60,046 nt of DNA, taken from Puniceicoccus vermicola (lineage in GTDB: Bacteria; Verrucomicrobiota; Verrucomicrobiia; Opitutales; Puniceicoccaceae). Under the pieces are notes generated by a model. The model worked only from the letters and a program-made list of their open reading frames with translations, was not told the DNA's origin and made no database searches. The stretch covers positions 1 to 60,046 of the forward strand of contig NZ_JACHVA010000132.1 of NCBI RefSeq assembly GCF_014230055.1, in the 5' to 3' direction. Positions 1 through 6,447 of the stretch are shown one piece after another. Position 1 is the stretch's first letter. Each line of letters opens with the position of its first letter. The translations under genes were made by a program, and so were the position numbers.

Positions 1-63
1 CGGAAAGGTGTATCACGCAGTGTAGCGCAGCGAAACGGAGTTGATACGATCGACTGGATGGAG
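1..63 (-). other. attC: attC site of cassette 5 (toxin-antitoxin), truncated at window edge
   Basis: Read on the minus strand, the site starts with R'' CTCCATC (63-57) directly after the toxin stop codon, followed by CAGTCG, an arm GTATCA, a GC-rich variable loop, the opposing arm TGATACACC and TTTCC, ending on the G at position 1 where the next cassette would join. R'' is the exact complement of the GATGGAG that opens this cassette (647-641), as expected if both came from one circular cassette. The whole layout and many bases match the site at 1631-1710. The core is ATC/GAT rather than the usual AAC/GTT. The last R' bases lie outside the window. Confidence 0.7.
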
Positions 64-336
64 CTATTTTTTGAAGAGGTCACTGTGGCTTCCAGAGCGT
101 TCCAAGAAGAGTGTATCAGGTTCATTTCTATAAATCAGAATCCAGTTAGTCTCAACGTGGCAGTCTCGGGAGCCCACCCACTTGCCGATCAAGGCATGAT
201 CGCGATGCTTTTCTTCGAGAGGCGCGTCTGCGGCAAGTATTCGAACGACATCACCAAGCTTCTCGAGGTCCTTTCCCCTTTTCTTCAGGCGCTTAATATC
301 CTTCTTGAATTGGCTGGTTTGGATGACCGGCTTCAT
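64..336 (-). CDS. yafQ: YafQ-family toxin (RelE/ParE superfamily mRNA interferase)
   Basis: The 90-aa protein has the full length of the family. Its C-terminal half carries the conserved pattern with the histidines seen in YafQ: HALIGKW, SRDCHVETNWILIYR and GSHSDLF near the end. YafQ enzymes cut ribosome-bound mRNA and are held inactive by DinJ. The start codon follows the antitoxin stop with no gap (TGAATG), so translation is probably coupled. The stop codon abuts the attC R'' box, typical of an integron cassette gene. The family call is firm; activity is inferred. Confidence 0.9.
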   Translation of the reverse strand: MKPVIQTSQFKKDIKRLKKRGKDLEKLGDVVRILAADAPLEEKHRDHALIGKWVGSRDCHVETNWILIYRNEPDTLFLERSGSHSDLFKK

Positions 337-591
337 TCACTTCCAGCTGTCAATTAGAGCATCCGCACTTTCGAAACGCTCCAGATTGCGACCCGATCGG
401 GAGTCTTCCAAAGCCTGTTCTGTTTCTTCATTCGGGATTTCCACAGAAAAGGGAAGACCATTTCGCAGGGTGATCTGAGTGTAAAACATACGAATGGCCT
501 CAGTGGGGCTCATTCCAAGGCGATGGAGAATCGTCTCCGCCTTTTCTTTCGTCTCCGGATCGATGCGACTGTGAATAGCTGCTGTTTTCAT
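337..591 (-). CDS. dinJ: RelB/DinJ-family antitoxin
   Basis: This 84-aa antitoxin starts at the ATG at 591, preceded by GGGAG. A longer reading from 621 would begin inside the operator and is rejected. The N-terminus (MKTAAIHSRIDPETK) and following helices have the ribbon-helix-helix form of RelB/DinJ antitoxins, which dimerise and bind DNA; the C-terminal part (about 55-84) should wrap the toxin. It lies directly upstream of the YafQ gene, and the pair fills one integron cassette. A near-perfect palindrome 10 bp upstream of the start fits autoregulation by the antitoxin/toxin complex. Confidence 0.9.
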   Translation of the reverse strand: MKTAAIHSRIDPETKEKAETILHRLGMSPTEAIRMFYTQITLRNGLPFSVEIPNEETEQALEDSRSGRNLERFESADALIDSWK

Positions 592-600
592 GTCTCCCAA

Positions 601-620
601 TGTGTGGCATATGCAACACA
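601..620. promoter_or_regulatory. Putative autoregulatory operator of the dinJ-yafQ cassette
   Basis: TGTGTGGCATATGCAACACA is a 20-bp palindrome with one mismatched pair, centred on GCATATGC. It sits just upstream of the antitoxin start at 591, where RelB/DinJ-type proteins bind in known systems. It implies that this cassette brings its own promoter instead of relying on the integron promoter. The binding role is inferred. Confidence 0.65.
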
Positions 621-640
621 AGTCAAGCTGGCTTTACTTT

Positions 641-700
641 CTCCATCGTGGGAGGTGAGCCGCGAGCGGTTAGCGAGTTGGTTCAACCGACTTGTTCGGC
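641..700 (-). other. attC: attC site of cassette 4 (RidA-like)
   Basis: On the minus strand R'' is GCCGAAC (700-694), two bases after the RidA stop, followed by AAGTCGGTTGAACC, a loop, GGCTCACCTCCCAC and the junction G at 647. The opening AACAAGTCGG and the closing GGCTCACCTC are typical of attC sites in environmental and chromosomal integrons. R'' is the exact complement of the GTTCGGC that opens the cassette (1106-1100). The R' present in the array, GATGGAG (647-641), comes from the next cassette and so does not match R''. Confidence 0.85.
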
Positions 701-701
701 C

Positions 702-1094
702 CTAGGTGTTGAGTATGCAATCGGCCTCGATTTCAACTAACCAATCTTCTCGTATAAATCTTGAAACTTCTACGAACGTCGATGCAGGCTTGATATCTGA
801 AAAAAGTTCGCCATGTGCGTTTGCTGCTAACTCCCACTGAGTAACGTCTTTAAGAAAAATTCGAGTTCTATTAATATCCTTCAAGGTAGCTCCAATTTCC
901 GATATAGCTTTTTCAATAATAAATAGGCAGGTTTTGGTCTGCAGGTAAAGATCTCCTGGGTGAGCGGTTGAGCCATCAGGGTTGATCGGAGCAGTTCCAG
1001 AAACGGATATGACATTTCCGACCCGTATCGCTCTGGAGAATCCGATTGAGTCTTCATATGGGGAGCCTGAAAGAGCGTGTAGTCTATTCATCAT
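702..1094 (-). CDS. RidA/YjgF-family protein, integron cassette gene
   Basis: This 130-aa protein has the RidA fold pattern: a starting segment around SRAIRVGNVISVSG, a middle DINRTRIFLKDVTQW, and the conserved end KPASTFVEVSRF..DWLVEIEADC that holds the subunit-interface active-site arginine. RidA proteins hydrolyse reactive enamine/imine intermediates; members of other subfamilies have different or unknown roles. I chose ATG 1094 because the GTG at 1121 lies outside the cassette, beyond the recombination point at 1106/1105. The ATG comes 6 bases after the R' core and the stop comes 1 base before R'', a tight cassette fit. Confidence 0.85.
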   Translation of the reverse strand: MMNRLHALSGSPYEDSIGFSRAIRVGNVISVSGTAPINPDGSTAHPGDLYLQTKTCLFIIEKAISEIGATLKDINRTRIFLKDVTQWELAANAHGELFSDIKPASTFVEVSRFIREDWLVEIEADCILNT

Positions 1095-1099
1095 TTCTT

Positions 1100-1166
1100 G
1101 CCGAACGACAAGATGAGTCACAGATGAGCGCAGCGAAATCTGTTGATCTCAATCGCCTTGTTCACT
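1100..1166 (-). other. attC: attC site of cassette 3
   Basis: On the minus strand R'' is AGTGAAC (1166-1160), which overlaps the TGA stop of the 79-aa gene. It is followed by AAGGCGATTGAG, arms CAGA/TCTG around a TTCGCTGCGC loop, CTCATCTTGTC, and R' GTTCGGC (1106-1100). AACAAGGCG and the imperfect pairing of GATTGAG with CTCATC are typical of attC sites. R'' is the exact complement of the GTTCACT that opens this cassette at 1637-1631. Confidence 0.85.
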
Positions 1167-1401
1167 CCTTGGATTTCCTATTAAAGCCAACCCAATCAAA
1201 CGTGCAATTGTCATACATTTTGTGCTCTGATATTCGACGCTCCATTTCACTTTCTGCTTCGTCAGGTGTATTAAAGTCTGAAACGACATCATTTTCTCCA
1301 CACTCTGGACATATAAATACAAAGGAATATTTCCCCTTAACTGGGATGATAGAATTCCCGAAGCCATCTTTTCTATTATAATTTATTTTAGATTCTTTCA
1401 T
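1162..1401 (-). CDS. Hypothetical protein, integron cassette gene
   Basis: This 79-aa protein is not one I recognise. It contains one CPECGEND motif (about residues 31-38), like half of a zinc ribbon, then an acidic helix DEAESEMERRISEHK and a C-terminal FDWVGFNRK. It is AT-rich relative to the metabolic genes further right. The start is the ATG at 1401. The stop TGA lies inside the attC R'' box, which supports it as the gene this cassette was built around. It is divergent from the unknown plus-strand gene at 1406, with 4 bases between the two starts. Confidence 0.65.
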   Translation of the reverse strand: MKESKINYNRKDGFGNSIIPVKGKYSFVFICPECGENDVVSDFNTPDEAESEMERRISEHKMYDNCTFDWVGFNRKSKE

Positions 1402-1405
1402 AATT

Positions 1406-1738
1406 ATGGATATAAAACACTACAAATACGCAGTGGGCAAAACGATCAAAAAAATAGGGATCGACCCACATAAATATTCACTTCGGATTATATTAGATGA
1501 CGATACGATGTTGTGGGTTACGGTCGGAACGGGGGACGAGTTTCTTTTGGGGGCAGGGGTTCATGCAAATGTAAGGCCTAAAAACTCCTTTGGAGACATG
1601 GATCATGTAGAGTGGTTTGATTCTTCTTTTAGTGAACGTAAAGGTGTATCATGTAGTGATTCGCCGCAGGGCGGCGATAAAACGGAATTGATACCACCGA
1701 CTGGATCTACACCCGTTTGGCTAGGAGGTTTAAGATGA
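1406..1738 (+). CDS. Hypothetical protein whose reading frame runs out of its cassette through attC
   Basis: The first 77 codons (MDIKHYKYAVGK... to SSFSE) lie inside cassette 3 and look like a compact beta-rich protein. The last 33 codons (from RKG) lie beyond the recombination point at 1636/1637 and read antisense through the neighbouring attC, to a TGA at 1736 that overlaps the ATG of the small ORF at 1735. The tail is therefore likely accidental and would change with any cassette shuffling. The gene runs opposite to the other cassette genes. No family is recognised; the coding status of the first part is moderately supported. Confidence 0.5.
   Translation: MDIKHYKYAVGKTIKKIGIDPHKYSLRIILDDDTMLWVTVGTGDEFLLGAGVHANVRPKNSFGDMDHVEWFDSSFSERKGVSCSDSPQGGDKTELIPPTGSTPVWLGGLR
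1631..1710 (-). other. attC: attC site of cassette 2
   Basis: On the minus strand R'' is GTAGATC (1710-1704), followed by CAGTCGG, arms GGTATCA and TGATACACC, an inner GC hairpin CGCCG/CGGCG, TTTAC, and R' GTTCACT (1637-1631). R'' is the exact complement of the GATCTAC that opens cassette 2 at 2817-2811. It shares the ATCCAGTCG...GTATCAA.TCCGTTT...TGATACACCTTT frame with the site at 1-63, so the two form a second attC type with ATC/GAT core bases. Confidence 0.75.
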
Positions 1739-1893
1739 TTATATTTGAGTTTCTGATGATATCTATCGCCATTTTATCTCTGCTTGCAGCACTCTTTTTT
1801 GCAGTGAGCATATGTCTTTCGATACTGTTTCCAAATGTGAAACAATATCTTCCCGACAAATTTTTTCTTGGACCATTTGGCCCTCCGAAATAG
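1735..1893 (+). CDS. Possible small membrane protein (52 aa), antisense to its neighbour
   Basis: The ORF starts at ATG 1735 with AGGAGG at 1723-1728, the clearest Shine-Dalgarno in the integron. It encodes one hydrophobic helix (residues about 3-31, rich in I, L, F, A) followed by a short tail ending FFLGPFGPPK, as in single-pass small proteins. It overlaps the 3' end of the minus-strand gene at 1763 for about 130 bases, so at most one of the two is likely to be fully real there. No family recognised. Confidence 0.4.
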   Translation: MIIFEFLMISIAILSLLAALFFAVSICLSILFPNVKQYLPDKFFLGPFGPPK

Positions 1894-2266
1894 GGGTGGT
1901 TTTGACGTTCCAGTATATGGTTAATTTATCATTTATATGGTCTAACTGATATCGATGCCAGTTGACATCTTGGAGCAGTTGGCCCTCTAGAATTCCAGCA
2001 ACTCGACTAAGCCAAATTATAATTCCTGTAGTATCGAAGGACATATTCGGCCATCCATGTTTGCCGAAAATTTCCATCATCTGCAACGCCCTGTCATTAT
2101 TGAATTTTAATCGTTCTACCAATGCCTCCTTGGCTAATTGGCTTTCTTTTTTGCGATGAGAAACTTGGATGCGCCAAGAAATAATTATAGCAAAAATAGA
2201 ACCAAGGGCGGCTCCTAAAAAAGCATACCAAATCTGGACGGGATCTAATAGGGCACACAGGCTCAT
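1763..2266 (-). CDS. Hypothetical membrane-anchored coiled-coil protein, cassette gene
   Basis: This 167-aa protein has one predicted membrane segment near the N-terminus (about residues 12-32, IWYAFLGAALGSIFAIIISW), a basic charged stretch (HRKKES), and a helical, probably coiled-coil body ending in DICSLQKRVLQAEIKWR. The ATG at 2266 follows the TAA of the lipoprotein gene by one base, implying coupled translation; upstream in-frame TTG at 2290 is less likely. It shares cassette 2 with the lipoprotein, so the two may act together at the envelope. No family is recognised. Confidence 0.6.
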   Translation of the reverse strand: MSLCALLDPVQIWYAFLGAALGSIFAIIISWRIQVSHRKKESQLAKEALVERLKFNNDRALQMMEIFGKHGWPNMSFDTTGIIIWLSRVAGILEGQLLQDVNWHRYQLDHINDKLTIYWNVKTTPISEGQMVQEKICREDIVSHLETVSKDICSLQKRVLQAEIKWR

Positions 2267-2267
2267 T

Positions 2268-2798
2268 TTAGAAGTCCATTTTAAGCTCAACTCCGCTGGG
2301 GAGCTTAAAGAACAGCTCTTTCTGATCCTCTGTGTATTTCGTGTCTAGTGGGTAATTATTCTGCTCAATCCAATTGGTAGCATTTTCTGAAACGTAAGCT
2401 TCTTCATCTAGCAGTTCTTTCAATGTGACCTCACTCTTCCCAGTCTCTAAAAAATACTGCCAGCAGCCGGAAATTATGGATCGAAGGGCATTCATACCGT
2501 TGATTGCGTTTTCTTCTTTTATCCTAAGCTCTTTATAATACTCGATTACCTGAGTTCCACTCATACCGTTAAGCTTTTCCTTCCGCTTGAACGCTGGTTC
2601 CAAGTAGTCTGAATTGTGTATTGAAATATACACGATAGCTCTTGCGAAATTATCTTGTTCGTTTTTGGGCAAGGATTCTGAGACCAAATCCACAGAATCT
2701 TCTAGAGCTATTCCGCTCGATGTGTCGATTGTTGGTTTGCTGCACGAGGCAAAGAAAATAAGCACGAGACTTAGGGCGAGATATTTTGTTTTCTTCAT
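2268..2798 (-). CDS. Hypothetical lipoprotein, cassette gene
   Basis: This 176-aa protein begins MKKTKYLALSLVLIFFASC: basic start, hydrophobic core and lipobox FASC, so it should be exported and lipid-anchored. The rest is mostly charged and helical, with no known domain seen. ATG 2798 is chosen over an upstream alternative because it places the signal peptide at the start. It is the first gene of cassette 2, 13 bases after the cassette opens, and is followed by a membrane protein one base downstream. Confidence 0.65.
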   Translation of the reverse strand: MKKTKYLALSLVLIFFASCSKPTIDTSSGIALEDSVDLVSESLPKNEQDNFARAIVYISIHNSDYLEPAFKRKEKLNGMSGTQVIEYYKELRIKEENAINGMNALRSIISGCWQYFLETGKSEVTLKELLDEEAYVSENATNWIEQNNYPLDTKYTEDQKELFFKLPSGVELKMDF

Positions 2799-2810
2799 TT
2801 CATTTCTTTT

Positions 2811-2896
2811 GTAGATCGTAAAGATGGGGTATCCAGTCAAAAAGTCCCAGTAAAAGCTGGAACTAACTCTGGATTACCCCCATCGTGTGGTTCTGA
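2811..2896 (-). other. attC: attC site of cassette 1, with long imperfect hairpin
   Basis: On the minus strand R'' is TCAGAAC (2896-2890), the exact complement of the GTTCTGA that opens cassette 1. An outer stem follows, GATGGGGGTAATCCAG against CTGGATACCCCATC, which pairs over 14 bp with two single unpaired bases on one arm. Inside is a stem AGTTCCAG/CTGGGACT with loop CTTTTA. TTTAC then leads to the junction G (2817) and ATCTAC of the next cassette. Extrahelical bases on one arm are a hallmark of folded attC sites. The inner stem followed by TTTTT could also act as a terminator. Confidence 0.7.
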
Positions 2897-2913
2897 CCAA
2901 ATTGGAATATGGG

Positions 2914-3204
2914 CTAAGTATTGGAAAAGTCTGCGTAAAAAACTTTATTTTTTTCATCCCACGAAACGCTATCTATCATGGAGTGATCGATATACAGACA
3001 AGCACTACCAAAAACTCCGTGAGATAGATTCTCGTCGCTAAGACCAATGATTGATGAAGAACAAGCTCCTCTGGAGAATGGGGTAATAGAGAGTGTCCCA
3101 TTTTTCCATTCTTCGGTTTTTCTCGTTTTAAATCGAATGGGTTTTCGGTCGAAAAATGTTTTTAGGAGCCTTTCTGGTAAAAATATTTCTGGGGGATTTT
3201 CCAT
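2914..3204 (-). CDS. Hypothetical protein, first integron cassette gene
   Basis: This 96-aa soluble protein contains no motif I recognise. It has a basic N-terminal half (PERLLKTFFDRKPIRFKTRK) and a serine/glycine-rich middle (TPFSRGACSSSIIGLSDE) with a C-terminus rich in D, S and F. It starts at ATG 3204, 43 bases inside cassette 1, and the stop lies 17 bases before attC R''. As the cassette nearest attI it should be the most recently inserted and most strongly transcribed, if the standard integron model holds. Confidence 0.6.
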   Translation of the reverse strand: MENPPEIFLPERLLKTFFDRKPIRFKTRKTEEWKNGTLSITPFSRGACSSSIIGLSDENLSHGVFGSACLYIDHSMIDSVSWDEKNKVFYADFSNT

Positions 3205-3668
3205 TCTTTTATTTTAGTTTATTATGAGTAAAAATTTATTTTCAGAACAGTGTTATCTGCGTAACTCAGTTTCGGATATTCCGGATTTTTCCAGGAGGAG
3301 CCCGCATGCGGGATTGGCTGGGAAATCGGATAATCGTTGGTTCATTACGCGTTGGTTATGAATAGGGTTATGAAATCAGATCGCTTTCCGGGGTTTGGTT
3401 TGTTTGGCAGGTATTCGCCGACCTTTCAACCGGAAGAAGCGTAATTCCGGAGCAACTTGTCAGTCAATTGAAAACCAACTTTGATTCGGAGTTTCGGAAT
3501 TTAGGGGCGCTTGATTTATGGGAATCCTGAAAAGATATCGATAAGAATCTGATGGATATTCGCTTAGGGATTTTTGTACTGTGATTGGTTTCAAGGGGTA
3601 TATGGAAATTGCGAAACTAAAACTTTTGCCTTGCCCAAATAGTGAACAAAAGTTCACATAATGATACT
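3205..3668 (-). promoter_or_regulatory. attI: attI-side core and leader between cassette 1 and intI
   Basis: This gap holds no gene. Cassette 1 opens at a minus-strand core GTTCTGA (3248-3242), so attI is the adjoining sequence upstream (roughly 3249-3300). The rest to intI is the expected place for the cassette promoter Pc reading on the minus strand. A minus-strand TTGACT followed 17 bases later by a poor TTACGC is one weak candidate around 3440-3470. I cannot fix the attI accessory sites or Pc by eye. Confidence 0.5.
3642..3657. promoter_or_regulatory. Inverted repeat upstream of intI, LexA-type candidate
   Basis: GTGAACAAAAGTTCAC has two 6-bp arms around AAAA and contains GAAC-N4-GTTC, the arrangement of the Gram-positive LexA box. 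It ends 11 bases before the ATG of intI. Integron integrases in several phyla are SOS-controlled, so LexA control here is a reasonable inference. The motif I recall for Verrucomicrobia LexA has the half-sites in the opposite order (TGTTC-N4-GAACA), so the match is not to the expected host motif. Confidence 0.45.
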
Positions 3669-5009
3669 ATGTCGAAAATCGTGCACTTTCCTCGGTGGGC
3701 CGAAATTCTGGACCAAGATGATTTACCGGATCGGGATCGGAGGAGTTTTGCGGTAACCATTCGGTGGTATCTGAGCTGGTGTCGCCAAAATAGTTGTGGA
3801 GCAACGGTTGATTCGGCCCGCGAGTTTATCGGGTGGGCGGCCGAGGAAAAATCCGCGCAGGATTGGGCGGTAGAGCGCTGGAAGGTGGCTTTGCGCTGGT
3901 TTTTTCGGGGAGCCATAAGGCAGAATGGGGGAAGTCAGGCGGGATTTCCCCGGCAGGCTCATCGGGAAGCGGGGCATTTTGATTGCTATGGCCGTTTCGG
4001 TAGCAAGGAGCTTTCGGTAAACGATGCCTCGGCCGAGCGCGAGGAAGCGAGAACGGGAGAGGAAGAGAAGATTCTGGCGCTAATGCGCAGACGAGGGATG
4101 GCATTGAAGACGGAACGAACTTATATGCGGTGGTATCGCGACTTTCTACGATACAACTCTTCGAAAAAGGGCTTCTCGATGACTGGCAAGGGTCTGAAAG
4201 ATTATCTGGACTATCTGGCGATGAAACGGGCCGTCTCGTCTTCGACGCAAAAGCAAGCGCTCAATTCATTGGTTTTTGTGGCGAGAGAGGTCTTTGGTCT
4301 CGAGCTCGGAGATATTGGAGATTTTGTGAGGGCGAAGAATCGGAAGAAGATACCGGTTGTCATGAGTAAAGAGGAGACCCGGCGTTTTTTCACGGAGCTA
4401 GAGGGGGAGAAGCTTCTCATGGCGCGTATGCAGTATGCCGGAGGATTGCGGGTTTCTGAGCTGATGCGTTTGCGGATTCAGGATTTGGATCTCGAACGTC
4501 ATCAAGTGGTCGTTCGATGCGGGAAAGGTGGTAAGGATCGGGTCGCGCCACTCTCCGGGAAACTGGTGGATGAATTGCGCGAACATTTGGTTTCAGTACG
4601 ACAAATCTTTGATGTCGATGTGCAAAGAAGCGACTTGTCGGGCGTACATCTGCCGGAAGCGCTGGCGCGCCGTCATTCCGGTGCGGGGCGGGATTGGCGC
4701 TGGCAGTGGCTTTGGCCGAGTCGCGAAATCTCGAAGGATCCACGGTCGGGGGTTCTCCGTCGACATCATGTCTTGGATCGAGTTTACCAAGCGGCCGTGA
4801 GTGCTGCGGGAAAACGTGCCGGCCTGAACAAGCGGGTGACCAGTCACACCCTGCGGCATTCTTTCGCCACGCACCTGCTCGAAGCGGGCACGGATATCCG
4901 GACGGTCCAGGATCTTCTCGGACACAAGAGTGTGGAGACTACCCAGATTTATCTGCACGTGATGCAGAAGCCGGGAGCCGGGGTGAGGAGTCCGCTGGAT
5001 TCGTTGTAA
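3669..5009 (+). CDS. intI: Integron integrase IntI (tyrosine recombinase)
   Basis: This recombinase inserts and excises gene cassettes at attI and attC. Counting from the in-frame GTG at 3642, the catalytic residues are R270 (GGLRVSE), K298 (KGGKDR), H402 and R405 ([12 protein letters not shown]), H428 (LLGH) and Y437 (TTQIYLHV). Residues 339-395 (ALARRH...WQWLWPS...DPRSG...RRHHV) are the insertion that distinguishes IntI from XerC/D and binds the extrahelical attC bases; the protein ends in the typical SPLDSL. About 130 extra N-terminal residues precede the usual SAM-like domain, making it ~446 aa against ~340 for class 1. I prefer ATG 3669 because GTG 3642 lies in the inverted repeat; neither start has a good ribosome site. 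It is divergent from the cassette array, the classical layout. Confidence 0.95.
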   Translation: MSKIVHFPRWAEILDQDDLPDRDRRSFAVTIRWYLSWCRQNSCGATVDSAREFIGWAAEEKSAQDWAVERWKVALRWFFRGAIRQNGGSQAGFPRQAHREAGHFDCYGRFGSKELSVNDASAEREEARTGEEEKILALMRRRGMALKTERTYMRWYRDFLRYNSSKKGFSMTGKGLKDYLDYLAMKRAVSSSTQKQALNSLVFVAREVFGLELGDIGDFVRAKNRKKIPVVMSKEETRRFFTELEGEKLLMARMQYAGGLRVSELMRLRIQDLDLERHQVVVRCGKGGKDRVAPLSGKLVDELREHLVSVRQIFDVDVQRSDLSGVHLPEALARRHSGAGRDWRWQWLWPSREISKDPRSGVLRRHHVLDRVYQAAVSAAGKRAGLNKRVTSHTLRHSFATHLLEAGTDIRTVQDLLGHKSVETTQIYLHVMQKPGAGVRSPLDSL

Positions 5010-5220
5010 CTCCCCTCCCCTTTGGTCGGGATCTGCAAACGTAAGAAGGACGCGGATCCGCTACAGTTCTTCTGAAAAAATCAGTTCCCCACTCCTCAAT
5101 TTGCCGGGAGGGAGCGGGTGCCAGCCGAATCCACGCACAAGGCGTACAAGACGTTTCATCCGCACGCTTCCCACTGCGAACCGGCTGGGTTCGGCGGCGC
5201 CTCCGTTCTCTCGGAGCGCT

Positions 5221-6400
5221 GAATTCATTCTGCGGTCCGTGGTCGGGACTTCGTGATCTATTCCGGTGCGGTTGAATTTCCTCGGCGATGCGTAGAAACG
5301 GCTCTCGCCGTTCCTCTCCAATGGGAGGACGCATGAGACTATACCGCTCCATCGGGGCGGAATTCATTCCGCGGTCCGTGGTCGGGACTTCGGGATCTAT
5401 TCCGGTGCGGTTGAATTTCCTCGGGGATACGTAGAAACGGCTCTCGCCGTTCCTCTCCAATGGGAGGACGCATTAGATATACTGCTCCATCAGGGCGGAA
5501 TCAATTCCGCGGTCCGTGGTCGGGACTTCGAGATCGATTCCGATTCGTTTGAATTCTTCGGCGATGCGTAGAAACGGCTCTCGCCATTCCTCTCCAATGG
5601 GAGGACGCATTAGATATACCGCTCCATCGGGGCGGAATCAATTCCGCGGTCCATGGTCGGGACTTCGGGATCTATTCCGGTGCGGTTGAATTTCCTCGGC
5701 GATGCGTAGAAACGGCTCTCGCCGTTCCTCTCCAATGGGAGGACGCATTAGATATACCGCTCCATCGGGGCGGAATCAATTCCGCGGTCCATGGTCGGGA
5801 CTTCGGGATCGATTCCGGTGCGTTTGAATTCTTCGGGGATGCGTAGAAACGGCTCTCGCCGTTCCTCTCCAATGGGAGGACGCATTAGATATACCGCTCC
5901 ATCGGGGCGGAATCAATTCCGCGGTCCGTGGTGCGGTTGAATTTCCTCGGCGATGCGTAGAAACGGCTCTCGCCGTTCCTCTCCAATGGGAGGACGCATT
6001 AGATATACCGCTCCATCGGGGCGGAATGAATTCCGCGGTCCTTGGTGGGGACTTTGCGATCTATTCCGGTGCGGTTGAATTTCCTCGGGGATACGTAGAA
6101 ACGGCTCTCGCCGTTCCTCTCCAATGGGAGGACGCATTAGATATACCGCTCCATCGGGGCGGAATCTATTCCGCGGTCCGTGGTCGGGACTTCGCGATCT
6201 ATTCCGGTGCAGTTGAATTTCCTCGGCGATGCGTAGAAACGGCTCTCGCCGTTCCTCTCCAATGGGAGGACGCATTAGATATACCGCTCCATCGGGGCGG
6301 AATTCATTCCGCGGTCCGTGGTCGGGACTTCGCGATCGATTCCGGTGCGGTTGAATTTCCTCGGCGATGCGTAGAAACGGCTCTCGCCGTTCCTCTCCCA
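5221..6400. repeat. Tandem repeat array, nine units of about 138 bp
   Basis: Units begin near 5221, 5360, 5498, 5635, 5773, 5910, 6024, 6162 and 6300, each starting GGAATCAATTCCGCGGTCC or a close variant. Each unit carries the hairpin AACGGCTCTCGCCGTT and TCCAATGGGAGGACGCATTAG. The sixth unit lacks about 22 bp and is 114 bp long. A last partial copy of the hairpin lies at 6419-6440. Because 138 is a multiple of 3, long open frames run through the array on both strands, but they start nowhere sensible and I do not call them genes. The array separates the 3' ends of intI and meaB. 5010-5220 holds nothing I can identify. Confidence 0.9.
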
Positions 6401-6447
6401 TGGATTCGAAATCGCCAAGAAACGGCTCTCGCCGTTCCTCTCCGGTT

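Noticed and set aside
1704-1721. GTTTGGC (1715-1721) as a plus-oriented attC core leading into the small ORF at 1735
   Set aside because: No matching GCCAAAC end exists further right, while the adjoining GTAGATC pairs exactly with the GATCTAC that opens cassette 2.
5000-6400. Long open frames on both strands in the 138-bp repeats (for example a repeated RPPIGEERREPFLRIAEEI)
   Set aside because: They exist because the unit is a multiple of 3; there are no ribosome sites, units of the wrong length break them, and the same frames appear on both strands.
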